64,000 nt of DNA from Agrypnia vestita (Eukaryota > Arthropoda > Insecta > Trichoptera > Phryganeidae): positions 143,228 through 207,227 of the forward strand of contig JADDOH010002135.1 in NCBI GenBank assembly GCA_016648135.1, written 5' to 3'. Below, one piece after another: positions 41,411 through 52,381 of this stretch (positions within the stretch are counted from its first letter, which is position 1; the number at the start of each line of letters is the position of its first letter). The notes beneath the pieces were generated by a model. The model was not told the origin of the DNA, searched no databases, and worked only from the letters and a program-made list of their open reading frames with translations. Position numbers and translations under genes: made by a program.

Positions 41411-41759
41411 TCCAGTGACTTTGTGAATACGTTAAAATTATTAATAAATCGGTAATTACTTTCCAGTGTTTTAATTTGCCTCGTGGCAATATTTAACGAT
41501 CGTCATGAATAATCTCCGCACGTTAACGCCAAGTCCATCAATAATACACCTTCAATTTATTTTCTTAATATTATGGTGATTATTGGTCACTGTGTGTACT
41601 GCATTAACTACACAATCCAATTATGTTTAAATAATGAACAAGCAGCCTGAAAACCTGAAACTTAATTCGAATTACGAAAAATTGGATATTCTAATTATTC
41701 GTGATTAAACCAATTTAAATAACTTCTCTTTAAAGCGATTGCTGTGTAAACTTTTAATA
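41411..41759. other. AT-rich stretch, nothing recognised
   Basis: No supported feature. Confidence 0.4.
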
Positions 41760-41900
41760 ACTTCATAACGGAACACGGCATAGGAGGCATCTCGCCCGTT
41801 GAGGCGTGTGAGTAAGGGCATCTTCTCGGCCGTGAGACGGCGCGATCCAGTCACCATTTTCCCTCTGTAAGTGTTTTAACCGGACTACAGTTAGTATCAA
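41760..41900. promoter_or_regulatory. GC-richer candidate regulatory patch
   Basis: A short block with CATCTCGCCCGTTGAGGCG and CGTGAGACGGCGCGATCC, without an open frame; the function is inference. Confidence 0.25.
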
Positions 41901-43080
41901 GTTACAGAACCACCGTGATCCTCAACTCCGAGTCAAAAGAGTAAACCAACCGAAATATTTACTGTCTAGCCTGTTAAAATACACGGCCTTAAAGCCTTTA
42001 AAGGTACTTATTACAAATAAACAGTAACTTCATTAAAAATATAAAGTAACAAATCAAAAAAAAAATTGATAGATTTTTTAACATCACCCATGCAGTATCC
42101 AAATATTAAACACATTGTTTTAAAATTTATAACAAATTTTACTATCCTAATTTTCTTACTATAAAAATACAATTCTTTAAACCATCCTTTTTAGTTGCCA
42201 TCTATACTATATTCGACTCTTTTTTCGATTCGATTCAACGATTTTGCATACTTTAGGACCCGGCAGGTAATATAACGGCATTTCCCCCTTCCCTTTTACC
42301 CCTCCCCACCATGATATATGTTCAATGTAAATCTGTACCGTTCGACCGATCGAACTCAAAATTCGCAAACTTATTCATTAGGACCAGTCGGGTAATTAAT
42401 ATAATTTTATTTTCATGTTGTCATTAAATAGGTTTAATTTAATATTTTGCCCCTGTGTGAATAAATGAGTAGGTGTGTGTGAAACAAACTGGTTTGTATC
42501 AACTTACAAAATAATATTAGCATTTATTTTATGTATACATAATTCTCTGTGTCATAATGAAACAATGCTTAAAGATGGTGTTATTTATACGCTAACAACT
42601 CAAAAATACCTTGATTGCTCGATGATTTTATTTGCTGTGAAAGTTAAATTTTAACTTTTTGGATTAACAGAAACGGTAGATAAAAAAAAAACTAGGACAT
42701 AAAAATAACTAATAAATGTACGTAAAGCTAAATTACAAACAAAAAGTCCGTCATTTGTAACGGATTATAGCAAGTTTTATATAATATTCATCACGTCAAA
42801 ATTTACGAAGTGTGCAATGTTATATAATAGCGGTCATGATTGGTATTGTAGCGAAAAAGCAAAGAGAATACATCCAAACATCTGCGAGATTATTTTTTAA
42901 TAACTGTCTGAGAGACTAACTTGCTAATTTTAAATGATTAAAATTCATAAATGTGTATTTTTATTTTTTTCAAAAAATTATTTCATTTGTCTTCTAAACA
43001 AGCCATCACTAACGATTTCAAAATTGATCGCAATCCTTTCAAATGTAGATGGATCTCTTTCTCATAGTGAGGTATTTAAT
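41901..43080. other. Gene-free AT-rich stretch
   Basis: A Helitron-end remnant lies at 42747-42778 (GTCCGTCATTTGTAACGG then TTATAGCAAGT). No gene. Confidence 0.45.
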
Positions 43081-43255
43081 TAATCCAGTGGCGCGCGCGC
43101 GGCGGCAGAGTGCGGGGGGAGAAGTGGCACTAAGTACTGCCACGCCACAAGTGGTTCTCTCGGGTGCTTAATCCGCGCCAGAACAGGTGGTGCCTGTTTG
43201 TGGAGGTCGCTACATTACCCGCCCGACCACACCGTCCCCCGCGTTGGGCTGCGGC
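43081..43255. promoter_or_regulatory. GC-rich candidate regulatory patch
   Basis: Begins GTGGCGCGCGCGCGGCGG and includes ACAGGTGGTGCCTGTTTG; directly left of the hAT-like element. No open frame of note. Confidence 0.3.
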
Positions 43256-43301
43256 TAGGGCATGCGTTACCGGTTTTCAGCAAAGCAATTTACCGGTAAA
43301 T

Positions 43302-43552
43302 AACGATGGTCCCTACGCATACTGTCGAATCTGCAAATAATCGATTTTCGTTTTATTACCTATCTTAAACAATCTGATAGTGTTGAAAATTTAAATATTC
43401 CATTGATGTATTTATTACCTATGCTTTGTTTGAAATGAAAATTCAAAAAAAATTAACATTTTCTGAAAATATACAGTAAATCGGATTATTTAAGCTATTA
43501 AAACAAAAAAATAATTTTTGCAGATTTGACAGTATACGTAGGTCCGTCGATA
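43302..43552. mobile_element. MITE nested in the hAT-like element
   Basis: The left end (CGATGGTCCCTACGCATACT, then GTCGAATCTGC) and inverted right end (CGACGGACCTACGTATACTG, then TCAAATCTGC) form imperfect inverted repeats of about 35 bp. Their outer words, CGACGG, CCTACGTATA, match the ends of the MITE at 57767-58480. CGGTAAATAA flanks both sides. Confidence 0.65.
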
Positions 43553-43841
43553 TGTATGGTTAAATTCCATTATCGGTAAATAAATTTCTAACAACTGGTA
43601 ATTTTTTTAAATTATTTTTCACTTTTTAATGCATTGTACAATAATATTTTTAAATTACGATATTATGTGACGATATTTGCAGAAATCGTTGAGTGTTTTG
43701 TTATATGGTTAGTTTACCCGGAATCTCGTGGAGTGTTCTCCGGCGTAATACAATACGCGCACGTGTGTTGGAGATCCGAGACTAGCCATAGAAAAAATTA
43801 CTAGTCTAGTTTACGGTTCTTTGTTGATTCATCGATTATTA

Positions 43842-43912
43842 GCAGGCATCGTAGTCCAGTGGGCACCTTACTGTCTTCTCATCCGAGGGTCCGAGTTCGA
43901 TTCCCGGTGATA
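43842..43912 (+). mobile_element. tRNA-derived SINE head
   Basis: Box A TAGTCCAGTGGG (43852) and box B GAGTTCGATTCCC (43893) at tRNA-like spacing. It shares CGTAG-CCAGTGG, TCTTCTCA and CGAGGGT with the SINE at 48803-48977, so it is the same family. The acceptor stem is degenerate; not a functional tRNA. Confidence 0.65.
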
Positions 43913-44942
43913 TATACTTTTCAGATCGGACAAATACTTTTAAAATTGTCAGTAGTTTCGTGAAATTTCTAGTTGCACTATTCACTATCTCTTTCAGCAT
44001 TTCGTCACTGCAATCAATTATTAAAATAGTGATATCTTAATCTGTGGGATAAGTGATTTTTAAGTAGTTGCTATATTTTATTATATTACTGTATTGTTAT
44101 TATTATTTATTACTGGTTGATTATTACCATTGCATATTAATTATATAGATCAATAATTAAATTGATGCTATAATGTATCAACCTTTGTTCTAATTAATAG
44201 CACATTTCATAGTAGCCGAATTCTTTTAGTTAACGTTTTGTATAATAAAATAAATAATCTCACTGTGAAAAAATATCTAAATATATCAATTTGTTTTTAT
44301 TAAAATTTATTGTTTTATTTATTAATATAATGCCATTATATTCACTTTTTAACACCCAAATAATTACCGGTAAACCGGTTTGAATTCAGGGTTTCTCCAA
44401 TATACCGGTAATGGCATTTTCCGGTAAATTTGATTGCCCTGGCTGCAGAGCCACTCGTAAACGACCGTGACCGATCTCTCTACATACACAAATAAATCAC
44501 CGTCATATAGGGAGTATAAAAGCAAATACAGCAATATCCAAAAAAATAAACTAATGTTTTGAATTCAGTCACCAAAGATTACTAATTTAAAATGCACTGA
44601 ATTCTAGATTTTATGTACTTATGTATCCCTTCCAAATTCACGTTTCCTGTAAATTTATAATAATAATAATAATAATAATTGGATAATTTGTATAGCGCCG
44701 TTTTCGCGAAATACTCACCTCAAGGGCGCTTTACACAGAGAAATTATTATCTTACAAGACAACTTACTGCTACAAAAGAAAAAACTTATTTACTATTTAT
44801 TACTTATTCACTAGGTGGCATACAAGAAGTGGAATTAAAATTGAGTACTATAATAGTTTGTGAGTCCCTGAAAGAATTATGTGTTTTCGCGGAGTGCACA
44901 ATATGAGTGGAAAACATTAGCTAGCGTTGTTGTGGTTAGATT

Positions 44943-46925
44943 TTATAGGTTTTTATAGGATTGTCTAAATAAATGCGTCTTAAGTTGTTTTTTGAACAGT
45001 GGTAAGCTGTCAGTTTGTCTCAGTTTGTTAGGTAGTTTGTTCCATAACTTTGGTCCAGCCACCGCGAAAGCACGATCACCGAAATTAGTTTTGTGGACGC
45101 GATTTACTTCAGCTAACCTATTTGTATTAGATGTTGATGCTGAGCGAAGTGTTAGTTGTCTATTATTTGCGGAGAATGGAATGCAGAAGTCGGTTATGTA
45201 TTGAGGGGCCATGTTGTGAATAGCCTTAAATATTGTAAGGCAAAGCTTATATTCAATCCTCTCTGGACATCTAAGCCAGTGAAGGTTTTGAAGATGGTTT
45301 GAGATGTGCGCAAACTTTGAAACGCCGGTAATAAGTCTTGCGGCGGCATTAAATACAGATTGTAATTTGTTTATTTCCTGTTTCGGGAGATGAGCGTAGA
45401 TACCATTACAGTAGTCTAAGCGAGAGATAACGTATGCATTTATTAGTGATTTTGTTGCTTCTGTTGGGATGCTTTTGCGAATAGATTTAATGCGGCGTAA
45501 ATGATAGAATGCAGAGCTGGTTGTGCTATTAATTTGTTTACTAAGAGACATGCTTGAATCCAAGTAGACTCCAAGTAGTTTGACATTAGTTTTAGGAATT
45601 ATGTCAATATTTGAAATAGAGAGTGGGAGTTTTTCCAACAGGTGTTGGCGTCTTCGGGTAGCTGTCCAAAGGAACTCAGTTTTGGTCGGGTTAAGTTTCA
45701 GTTTATTCGAGGACATCCAAAGGTTTACGTCATTTATGCACTGAATGATAGATTGTTTTAGTATGTTTGTATCGTTTGGAGAACAATGGAAGTATAGTTG
45801 CCAGTCATCAGCATAACAGTGAGCTAGAAGTCCGTGTGTGGTAATGATATCAAATAAATCTTTTGTGTACATGATGAAAAGTAAAGGACCTAATACCGAT
45901 CCTTGTGGAACACCTGACTTCATACAAACCGGTGCTGATTCAATGTTATCAATAACTACCGTTTGGAAACGGTTCGAGAGATAGGATTGGAACCATTTAA
46001 GCGCTGTACCGCGTAGACCGTAAGATACTTCCATTCTTCTCAGCAAGAAGTCATGGTCAATTGTGTCAAAAGCGGCACTCATGTCAAGAAGAGAGACGAG
46101 TACTAATTTGCCCGTATCTATTGCGAGTATGATGTCAGATAAAATTTTAAGGAGTCCGGTTTCTGTAGAGTGGTGTTTTCTGTAGGCTGATTGAAATTTA
46201 CTAAATAAATTGTGTGCGTCCATATATGCATTCAGCCGCGAAGACACAATTCTTTCAAGCAGTTTAGCGATAAGTGGTAAATTGGATATAGGTCTGTAAT
46301 TATTGAGGTCTTCTGCATCTAGCGTAGGTTTTTTTAAAATTGGAGTCACTATTGCACTTTTCAGAAAGTCGGGAACTTCTCCAGTGCCTAACGACATGTT
46401 GTAAAGTTTACAAAGAAAAGGTGCTAGTTCTTGTATGCAGGATTTGAAAAGCCAAGTTGGTATGGGGTCCAGGGCACAATGTTTGGTTGGAGAGATTCTC
46501 GTAATACGTATAATTTCTGCAATACTAGTGTCTGACAGAGTGTCAAATATAGTATCACCTGGTAAGAATGATGGTTCTGTACTAGATAATGTTGAAAGCC
46601 TAATTTTGTTTATCTTATCTTCGAAGAAGTCTGACATTTTGCTTGGGGTGATATTTATAGAAGGAGTTTTGTATGCTTGCGGTTTTCCTAAAACGGTGCT
46701 CAGTGAATTCCACATTTGTTGAGGGTTTCCACTCTCAGCAGCAATTTTTGTGGTCCAGTAAGTTCTCTTTTTGAATTTTACTTCCTCTCGATATTCTATT
46801 TGTGCAGCAATCCATTGTATTCTTTGAGCTTTGGGATGAGGTTGCTTGTATGCTCGTTCTAGTTGACGCATTTTCCTTTTCTTTGTTCTGCATGCTTCGT
46901 CGAACCATTGATCAGAAGTTCGCAA
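44943..46925 (-). CDS. Reverse transcriptase of the L2/CR1-like LINE
   Basis: A long open frame of 660 residues. The reverse-transcriptase core runs from about residue 190 (AIVTPILKKP) through NNYRPISNLPLIAKLLERIV, SLLDMSAAFDTIDHDFLL (motif A, Asp281), SGVPQGSVLGPLLF (motif B) and HCYADDWQLYF (motif C, Asp373/374). The C-terminal part has LDYCNGIYAHLP and GPKLWNKLPNKLR, typical of this LINE group. All catalytic residues are present. The annotated Met is only the first in this open segment; the protein originally continued upstream from the endonuclease and is cut off by a frameshift between about 47060 and 47090. The enzyme would copy the element RNA at a nicked target. Confidence 0.9.
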   Translation of the reverse strand: MRTSDQWFDEACRTKKRKMRQLERAYKQPHPKAQRIQWIAAQIEYREEVKFKKRTYWTTKIAAESGNPQQMWNSLSTVLGKPQAYKTPSINITPSKMSDFFEDKINKIRLSTLSSTEPSFLPGDTIFDTLSDTSIAEIIRITRISPTKHCALDPIPTWLFKSCIQELAPFLCKLYNMSLGTGEVPDFLKSAIVTPILKKPTLDAEDLNNYRPISNLPLIAKLLERIVSSRLNAYMDAHNLFSKFQSAYRKHHSTETGLLKILSDIILAIDTGKLVLVSLLDMSAAFDTIDHDFLLRRMEVSYGLRGTALKWFQSYLSNRFQTVVIDNIESAPVCMKSGVPQGSVLGPLLFIMYTKDLFDIITTHGLLAHCYADDWQLYFHCSPNDTNILKQSIIQCINDVNLWMSSNKLKLNPTKTEFLWTATRRRQHLLEKLPLSISNIDIIPKTNVKLLGVYLDSSMSLSKQINSTTSSAFYHLRRIKSIRKSIPTEATKSLINAYVISRLDYCNGIYAHLPKQEINKLQSVFNAAARLITGVSKFAHISNHLQNLHWLRCPERIEYKLCLTIFKAIHNMAPQYITDFCIPFSANNRQLTLRSASTSNTNRLAEVNRVHKTNFGDRAFAVAGPKLWNKLPNKLRQTDSLPLFKKQLKTHLFRQSYKNL

Positions 46926-47367
46926 ACGGCGTTTTTTGGTGACCTCCGGGGCATGCTTATTTAAAAGTTGCGATAAAACTAGATTATATAAGTTAATAAG
47001 TTCCTGAGGGGATGAATTCTGTGATGGTTTGAAGAGATTTGTCGTTTTGAGCTCGGATATAAATTTTTCGAAATGTCGAATTTTCTCCAGTTTCTAGATT
47101 TGACTGTGTGATATTGTGGTGGTTGTCGGTTTGTATTTATTTTAGTTCTAATTAATCGATGATCGGAAAGACCGATATCGATAACTTCCGGAGGTTGTTC
47201 TTCGTTTTCCGTTCTGGATATAAAGACGTCAAGAAGCCCTCCAGCATCATGAGTTGGTTGCGACACTCTTTGCGTTAAGCCAAAGGAGTTAAGTAAATCT
47301 TTAAACCGGTTGCTTGATGTATTGAGTGCCTTTTCCAGATGTATATTTAGATCCCCTGTGATGAATA
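46926..47367 (-). pseudogene. Endonuclease C-terminal fragment of the LINE, frameshifted
   Basis: The frame reads ITGDLNIHLEKALNTSSNRF at the truncated 5' edge, then QPTHDAGGLLDVFISR and IDIGLSDHRLIRTKINTN. These are the late motifs (GDLN, T-x-GG-LD, SDH) of the LINE apurinic-like endonuclease that nicks the target. After KSRNWRKFDIS the frame shifts by one; the other frame continues KFISELKTTNLFKPSQN into the reverse transcriptase. The domain's beginning is missing. Confidence 0.82.
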
Positions 47368-47654
47368 TAAGCTATGTTTCCTATAAAATCTCGAAGTCAG
47401 TACATAATAAATTAGTGTACTCTATGACTGCATTAATTTTTTTTGGATTGTGCTGCCTTTGCTTTTATACCCTACATATATAGATATTGCTGTCTTTGCT
47501 ATGATGTTTCAGTCTAATATCGACATCAACTTTCACTTTAGCATGAAGCGGCCATTTTGTCTCGTGAAACATCCTTGGGAGTTAATTGGTTGAAGAGGAT
47601 ATTCCTGCGTTTGCTTTTTACACTACCAGGATATTGCTAACTTTGCTTTTAATA

Positions 47655-47768
47655 GTGATTTGCAAACATGATTTTAGAAGGGATAGAGCTATATTTACAT
47701 TAAAATATCGGATTCAGTGTATTCTAAATTAGTATTTTTTGGAAATTGCTGCCTATGCTTTTACATTT
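47655..47768. mobile_element. Palindromic MITE, family P, copy 8 (partial)
   Basis: ACATGATTTTAGAAGGGATA, GGATTCAGTGTATTCTAAAT and GGAAATTGCTGCCTATGCTT follow the right arm. Further family words (GATATTGCTGTCTTTGC at 47482, GATATTGCTAACTTTGCTTT near 47630) lie to the left. Confidence 0.65.
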
Positions 47769-47774
47769 ATATTT

Positions 47775-47845
47775 TAAAAAGTGTCCTTGAGGTGAGAGCG
47801 GTACTACGTAAGTCATCCAAATATAAAGAAATAAATATGTATCAA
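47775..47845 (+). mobile_element. Eroded SINE or L2 3' tail
   Basis: GTCCTTGAGGTGAGAGCGGT then TAAGTCATCCAAATATAAA matches the shared SINE/LINE 3' end (compare GCTCTTGCTGTGAG and TAAGTCATCCAGATATAAA at 23195-23260). Confidence 0.55.
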
Positions 47846-47899
47846 AAATTCTTTTACAATAAAATAAAATTATATTAATTTAAATGTCTGGCGAGATTT

Positions 47900-48290
47900 T
47901 TCCCGACCACTGTGCGCCGCACGGAGTCACTCGGTTTACTCCGCCAAGCACCGGCTCCGCAGCGGCCCGCGGTAGCGAGGGGGGCGGGGGCAGAGATCAC
48001 CTGTGAATGGGAGGAAGGCTGCCGGGCGGGGGAGCGGGGGGGAGGCTGCCGGTCCAGCTGCCCGATTTTCCCACGCCTGCGCAGTCTGTATGAATTGCGA
48101 AACTGGACGGCGCCTAGTTCCCCCGCTCCCCCCCGGAGGGTCAGCTTTGATAAACTGCCAGCTACGTAGGTCGGTACGTACAGCCTCCGATGCTGGACGG
48201 ATAACCCGCTCCCCAGGGCTGCGACTCACGGCTTCTGATGTTGGTTATTTAGCTTCACTTGAACAGACGTCAGCGAGAAATCGCTCTGAA
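47900..48290. promoter_or_regulatory. CpG-rich candidate regulatory patch
   Basis: The strongest GC/CpG contrast in the right half, with G-rich runs (GCGGGGGGGAGG-like) and CACGCCTGCGCAGTCTG, a word like the NRF1-type TGCGCA core. Open frames of 85-108 residues on both strands show no domain. It may be a promoter-like island; no adjoining exon was recognised. Confidence 0.4.
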
Positions 48291-48435
48291 ATTTGGCAAA
48301 GAAACGTATTCCTGATGACAATACATTAATCATTCATTAATTTTACAAAATCCCTTTAATTATTCAAAAAACATTTAAAATGCTGATGTTATATAAAATA
48401 AGACGTCTTCCATGCTTATTTATTTTAAAAGTAAC

Positions 48436-48655
48436 TTAACTAACTAACTTACCATCACGCCGTTTCCCGGTGGGGGTAGGCAGAGAGGATAGAGCGCCGT
48501 ACTCTTCTGTCCTGACATACAACATTCGCTTCGTCTACATTCATACATCTTCGTATGCCAGCTCGACAGTTGTTCAGGCTTCTAACAGGACCATCTTCCA
48601 GTATCTGGTTAATCTGGTCATGCCACATCTTCCGTGGTCGCCCTCTCTTTCTTTC
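48436..48655 (-). mobile_element. 5'-truncated RTE-type LINE with target duplication
   Basis: The minus strand encodes RKRGRPRKMWHDQINQILED and NVVCQDRRVRRSILSAYP, ending in a TTAG/TAAG tail. It is flanked by the perfect 10-bp repeat TAAAAGTAAC (48426-48435 and 48656-48665). Nearly the same protein as 62620-63099. Confidence 0.9.
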
Positions 48656-48802
48656 TAAAAGTAACGTTTTGAGGTTAGTCATATTCAAAGATTGGTTGTA
48701 CATATTAGTGGATTGTGTTCTTAAGTAAATTGTATTGAATAATACATTGTAAATAGTCAATTTCAATTAATTGTAAACATATTTTATTATGTAAAAACTT
48801 GC

Positions 48803-48977
48803 TTTTTTTTAATTTTTACGCTTCAACAGGCCAAGAGGCCCAATTACAGAAGCGAAACATATTACAAAACACCCAGGCTTGAGCAAATCACATAGATTAA
48901 TTGTGACCTCACCGGGGATCGATCCCGGAACCCTCGGTGTGAGAAGCCAGTGTCATATCCACTGGGCTACGAGGGCC
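48803..48977 (-). mobile_element. tRNA-derived SINE, full length
   Basis: On the minus strand, 48977-48904 is tRNA-like: GGCCCTC start, box A TAGCCCAGTGG, box B GGGATCGATCCCC. A body of about 95 bp follows, ending in an A-rich tail (a T-run on the plus strand at about 48804). The family is shared with 43842-43912. No LINE-like tail is evident, so its partner is likely different from that of the SINE at 23195. Confidence 0.75.
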
Positions 48978-50264
48978 GCCAAAGAATTATTCCTGAATTG
49001 TGATTTTTGATTTCCGATGTTTATTTACTTTACTGAATATTACCTATTTACAATTCATTTTATCATTAGGCATTATTTATTTTTTATTTATCATAAAAAG
49101 TGTATTACGTATTGTATAAAAACTTATTTATTATATATTATTTATTCATTACTTACTATCAACTTATCGTAAAAGTGTGTCATTTTCAAAATGTTCTTAT
49201 GTATGCAATTATGTATGTAATTTTCAAAAAGTTTACAAAATGTTCTTACTTTAGGACCGTCTATTAGGGTCATTAATGACCTGTTGACGGTCTATTTGTT
49301 AAAAAAATATTTTTTAGTAAAATTTAAAAAGTCAAGAGATTTAATTTAGTTTTATTAATTTCACCTATCACTTACAGTACTTTGCGTATGTCAATAAAAT
49401 GAGGCGCTTTTTCTCAAACTCTAACAAACGCTTGCTCAATCATGCTTTTAATTTATCATTTTTCGCATATTTTGTGCTCTGTCTTAGCATTGTGAATTTT
49501 AAAAATGCTTTTTTTCTTCTTTTTGGTATTTTTTATTGGAGCGTTTTTATTTTTTTAAATATGATTTTATTGATTCAAAATTCGAATACTTTTTTTCCAA
49601 ATGGGTTAATATTTTTTTTATTTGTTTTTATGTATTTTGATTGTGTTCAAAGGGTTAATATAACAACACCTTGCGTTTACAAGTTGAGATTCATTGCAAT
49701 TTAAAATAAGGCCACAATTCTCATTCGTTTCGTGAAATTTATTCTTCCTCGTTTATTGACTGATTTTAATTGAAATTCATTTATTCATTCTCCAAATTAA
49801 TATGAAAGAAACTTCATACGATAATGACAGCTGTGAGATTTGTGTGCCAGATATGGGAATCTTTTTCCTACTCTAGACAGGATGTGGGGTTTGTTGTCCG
49901 AGATTTTCGGTTGACCCAACAAGTTTCCTGTGAGCACCGTTAGATGTAGTTAGATCTCATTCATTCATACGGATGAATAGTGCTATTAAGTCAATATTTG
50001 TTATAATAAGTGTTAAATTTATTTTACTGTTTTGTTAATAACGCAATTTATTTATTTTACTGTTTTGTTAATAACTCTCCGTAACCCGATAGATATGTCA
50101 ATTTTGATGCAAATTAGTAAAAATCTTGTTTATTATTAAAGTCAATATGACGACATCTATATTTTTGATGTTAAATGGTTTTCTGTTCATTTGCTAGAAA
50201 AAACCTGTTTGACAGCTTGACGCCATAAAAACATATTATTTAAATATATATATTCATTTTGTTA
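48978..50264. other. Gene-free AT-rich stretch
   Basis: A 101-residue open frame (49399-49704), rich in Phe and Leu, has no domain. A palindromic word pair GACCGTC...GACGGTC with AGGGTCATTAATGACCT inside lies at 49255-49292, and TTTACTGTTTTGTTAATAAC is tandemly repeated near 50022 and 50058. Confidence 0.45.
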
Positions 50265-50470
50265 TACGATGAGCGAGCAGATGATGGCAAAGAAAATATA
50301 TGAGACGAGTGTTGAAGGCATCAGGAATAGACGGCGTCCGCTAAAGACCTGGCATGACCAGATAAACCAAATATTGGCGGATGGCTCTATATACAATATA
50401 TAAACTTCAAAAACCGAAGAGCATTATTACTAGCTATTTACGACATGCATAAAGAATTAGTTATTGATGT
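50265..50470 (+). pseudogene. RTE-type LINE 3' fragment
   Basis: The frame reads KIYETSVEGIRNRRRPLKTW then HDQINQILADGS, aligning with KIYDASVDGARKRGRPRKTW and HDQINQILEDGP at 62620-63099, then breaks at a stop. No tail or duplication seen. Confidence 0.7.
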
Positions 50471-52105
50471 AATTGGCGTTCACATTGTAGAGAATCATAA
50501 TGATAGATTATTAAAATTATATTTACTGTGTTACCTTTACTTGAGTTTTTAAAAAATATTTTATTTTTTCATTAGGTACAGTTTGTCTAACTAGCCATAA
50601 TTTTTCTGAATTTGCGAACCACATCATTGAGATTAATCACTCTTTTCATTCGTGTACTATTAAACTTCTGTCGTAAAGGTAATAAATAACATTAATAATT
50701 TTGAATATTTAGATTTTTTTTTAAATTTTGGTATAAATTTACTTAATAATATTACTTTCATTAACTCTTCTCCTCTTCTCTCAATATTCCCATTACAACT
50801 ACAACCACCCTTACACCAGTAACTTCGGCTCATTTTTTCAGTCCTTAACCATTATTTATTTTTAACTTAATTATTTAAAAAGAAAGTCTGAAAGACGTAC
50901 ACGCATTAGTTAAATAATTACCTACCCGCAGTATACCAGCATTGAAATAGTCTGTTTTCAACATTGAAAAATGTATCTTCAGTTAAAAACAGTTGCGTGT
51001 CCACTGCATTGTAATGTAACAGACTTCTTTCGAAAATTCCCTACGCATGATACACCGAAGGATATTTGAATATTATATAAATATATAATATAAGATACGT
51101 CATTCAACCCCCCTTCAATAAGTCTATCCTTCCGTATAAGTACATAGCAACACGTTTTCCGAGTTCAGCCAATGAGAGATACGCAATTTTTCACAATAAA
51201 TCATAACCGTACCGTATCAAGTTCACACCCCTTTTTAAAAATATAATACCACGTGCTACCCTTCCGTAATTTATTCAAACCTTTTATCTTTTTCAGGGGT
51301 TGTTCGAACCAGTTCATCCACAATTTAGTCCTGTTATACGACGGTTACCGCTTCACAGATTTCATAACTAAAGATACGATTTACATTGGTCTTGTCATCT
51401 CTGGGGCGTGGCATTTTTTAGGGATGTTAATTTGAAAGGATACACATATTTCGGTATCTCTGTGAGGGGTCCAATGGATCGTGAAATACCAGTTATTCCC
51501 TGACGACAGATGATTTTATACGTGTTCCTTTTTACACAAGGGTTGAATTTTTTTTTTGTAAAATATTAAATGCAAATTGTAAAACATATGGAGTGAATTG
51601 GTTAAGGGATTAACCACCTTGACATTTACGAAAAATTGTTTTTTTTTTGTTTTATTTTACAGCTTAAGAATAATTTGAGTCATAACTCATATAAAAATTC
51701 CGAAAATTGGCTAAATTATAACAATTAGAAGCCAGTGTGGTAGGCGAATTTTGCGTTTTTGTCGAAACTCCCTTTTTCTGAATTATGTAGATGATATTTC
51801 AAAAATTACAAAACCAATTTTTTCAAATTTCGCACAGATCTTATTAATAACTGTAGCTGTAATCCGTCGAAAATGACGATTCTTTTACATTTTGGTTCCT
51901 AAGGAATAAGTATTTATATATTTATAAAAAATAAATAAATAAATGACTGTAAATAAGTTACGGACGTTACACTAAAATTATTAAGATTAGGATTATCTAC
52001 AATGCAACCTATTTTACATAGGATACGTAAAAAAAAAAAAATTGTATGTATTTTTTGATGCCTCGGGTATCATAATATAATCTTTTAGCGATGGCGTTTT
52101 GCAAC
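50471..52105. other. Gene-free AT-rich stretch
   Basis: No coding signal. 51848-51960 resembles the minus-strand Helitron 3' end (AGCTGTAATCCGTCGAAAAT, then TTTGGTTCCTAAGGAATAAG), matching 27188-27250; no matching start was found. Confidence 0.45.
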
Positions 52106-52108
52106 TTA

Positions 52109-52253
52109 GGCCCGGTTGTTTCAAGTTGGATCAAAGTAAGCGTTCTTTTAAAGCATAGATTTTTACGTTCTCCACCAATCAGATGATCCGCTTTCGTAAA
52201 AATCTATGCTTTAATCGACCGCTTACTTTGATCGAACTTGAAACAACCGGGCC
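52109..52253. mobile_element. 145-bp hairpin MITE with TTA duplications
   Basis: GGCCCGGTTGTTTCAAGTTG at the left and CGAACTTGAAACAACCGGGC C at the right form arms of about 60 bp that pair almost throughout (AAAGCATAGATTTTTACG faces CGTAAAAATCTATGCTTT), around a loop of about 27 nt. Both flanks are TTA (52106-52108, 52254-52256), typical of PIF/Harbinger-type elements. Non-coding. Confidence 0.85.
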
Positions 52254-52355
52254 TTACCCGAAAAAAAATTTAAAGTACCTACGTTCTTTTTTTTATTAAA
52301 AATCGCCACACGATTTTGAGAGTTCAATATATTTATTATGCAAACAAGGACGATC

Positions 52356-52381
52356 CTTTCGGCAGATTATGCCTTTATCAG
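52356..52381 (-). mobile_element. Hammerhead-like Penelope-type terminal motif
   Basis: On the minus strand: CTGATAA, A, helix GGCA-TAATC-TGCC, then GAAA. It has the same layout as 16333 and 34290, with a different helix sequence. Confidence 0.5.

Larger units (their letters stand above)
43256..44441. mobile_element. hAT-like non-autonomous element carrying nested insertions
   Basis: The left end TAGGGCATGCGTTACCGG and the inverted right end CAGGGCAATCAAATTTACCG form imperfect terminal repeats with further ACCGGTAAAT words inside both ends. The flanking 8-mers GCTGCGGC (43248-43255) and GCTGCAGA (44442-44449) agree at 6 of 8 positions, compatible with an eroded 8-bp hAT duplication. No transposase. 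It contains the MITE at 43302-43552 and the SINE head at 43842. Confidence 0.6.
44655..47370 (-). mobile_element. L2/CR1-like non-LTR retrotransposon, 5'-truncated
   Basis: About 2.7 kb on the minus strand, from the end of the apurinic-like endonuclease domain through reverse transcriptase, a 3' untranslated region of about 290 bp and an (ATT)n tail. ORF1 and most of the endonuclease are missing, as is usual for aborted LINE insertions. Short copies of its 3' end lie at 2662-2730 and 19351-19643. The microsatellite tail and protein motifs point to the CR1/L2 group; the exact clade is not settled. Confidence 0.88.
44509..47473. mobile_element. Palindromic MITE, family P, copy 7, split by a LINE
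   Basis: The left arm (AGGGAGTATAAAAGCAAATA to TTTCCTGTAAATTTATAA, 44509-44654) and the right arm (AAGCTATGTTTCCTATAAAA to TGCTTTTATACCC, about 47371-47473) are separated by the LINE, which inserted at the palindrome centre. Confidence 0.85.

Noticed and set aside
47912..48329. Open frames of 85 to 108 residues as exons
   Set aside because: All three overlap in different frames or strands of a GC-rich island and none shows a family motif.
48904..48977. A tRNA gene
   Set aside because: Boxes A and B are present, but it is the head of a SINE with an A-rich tail and has a family member at 43842.
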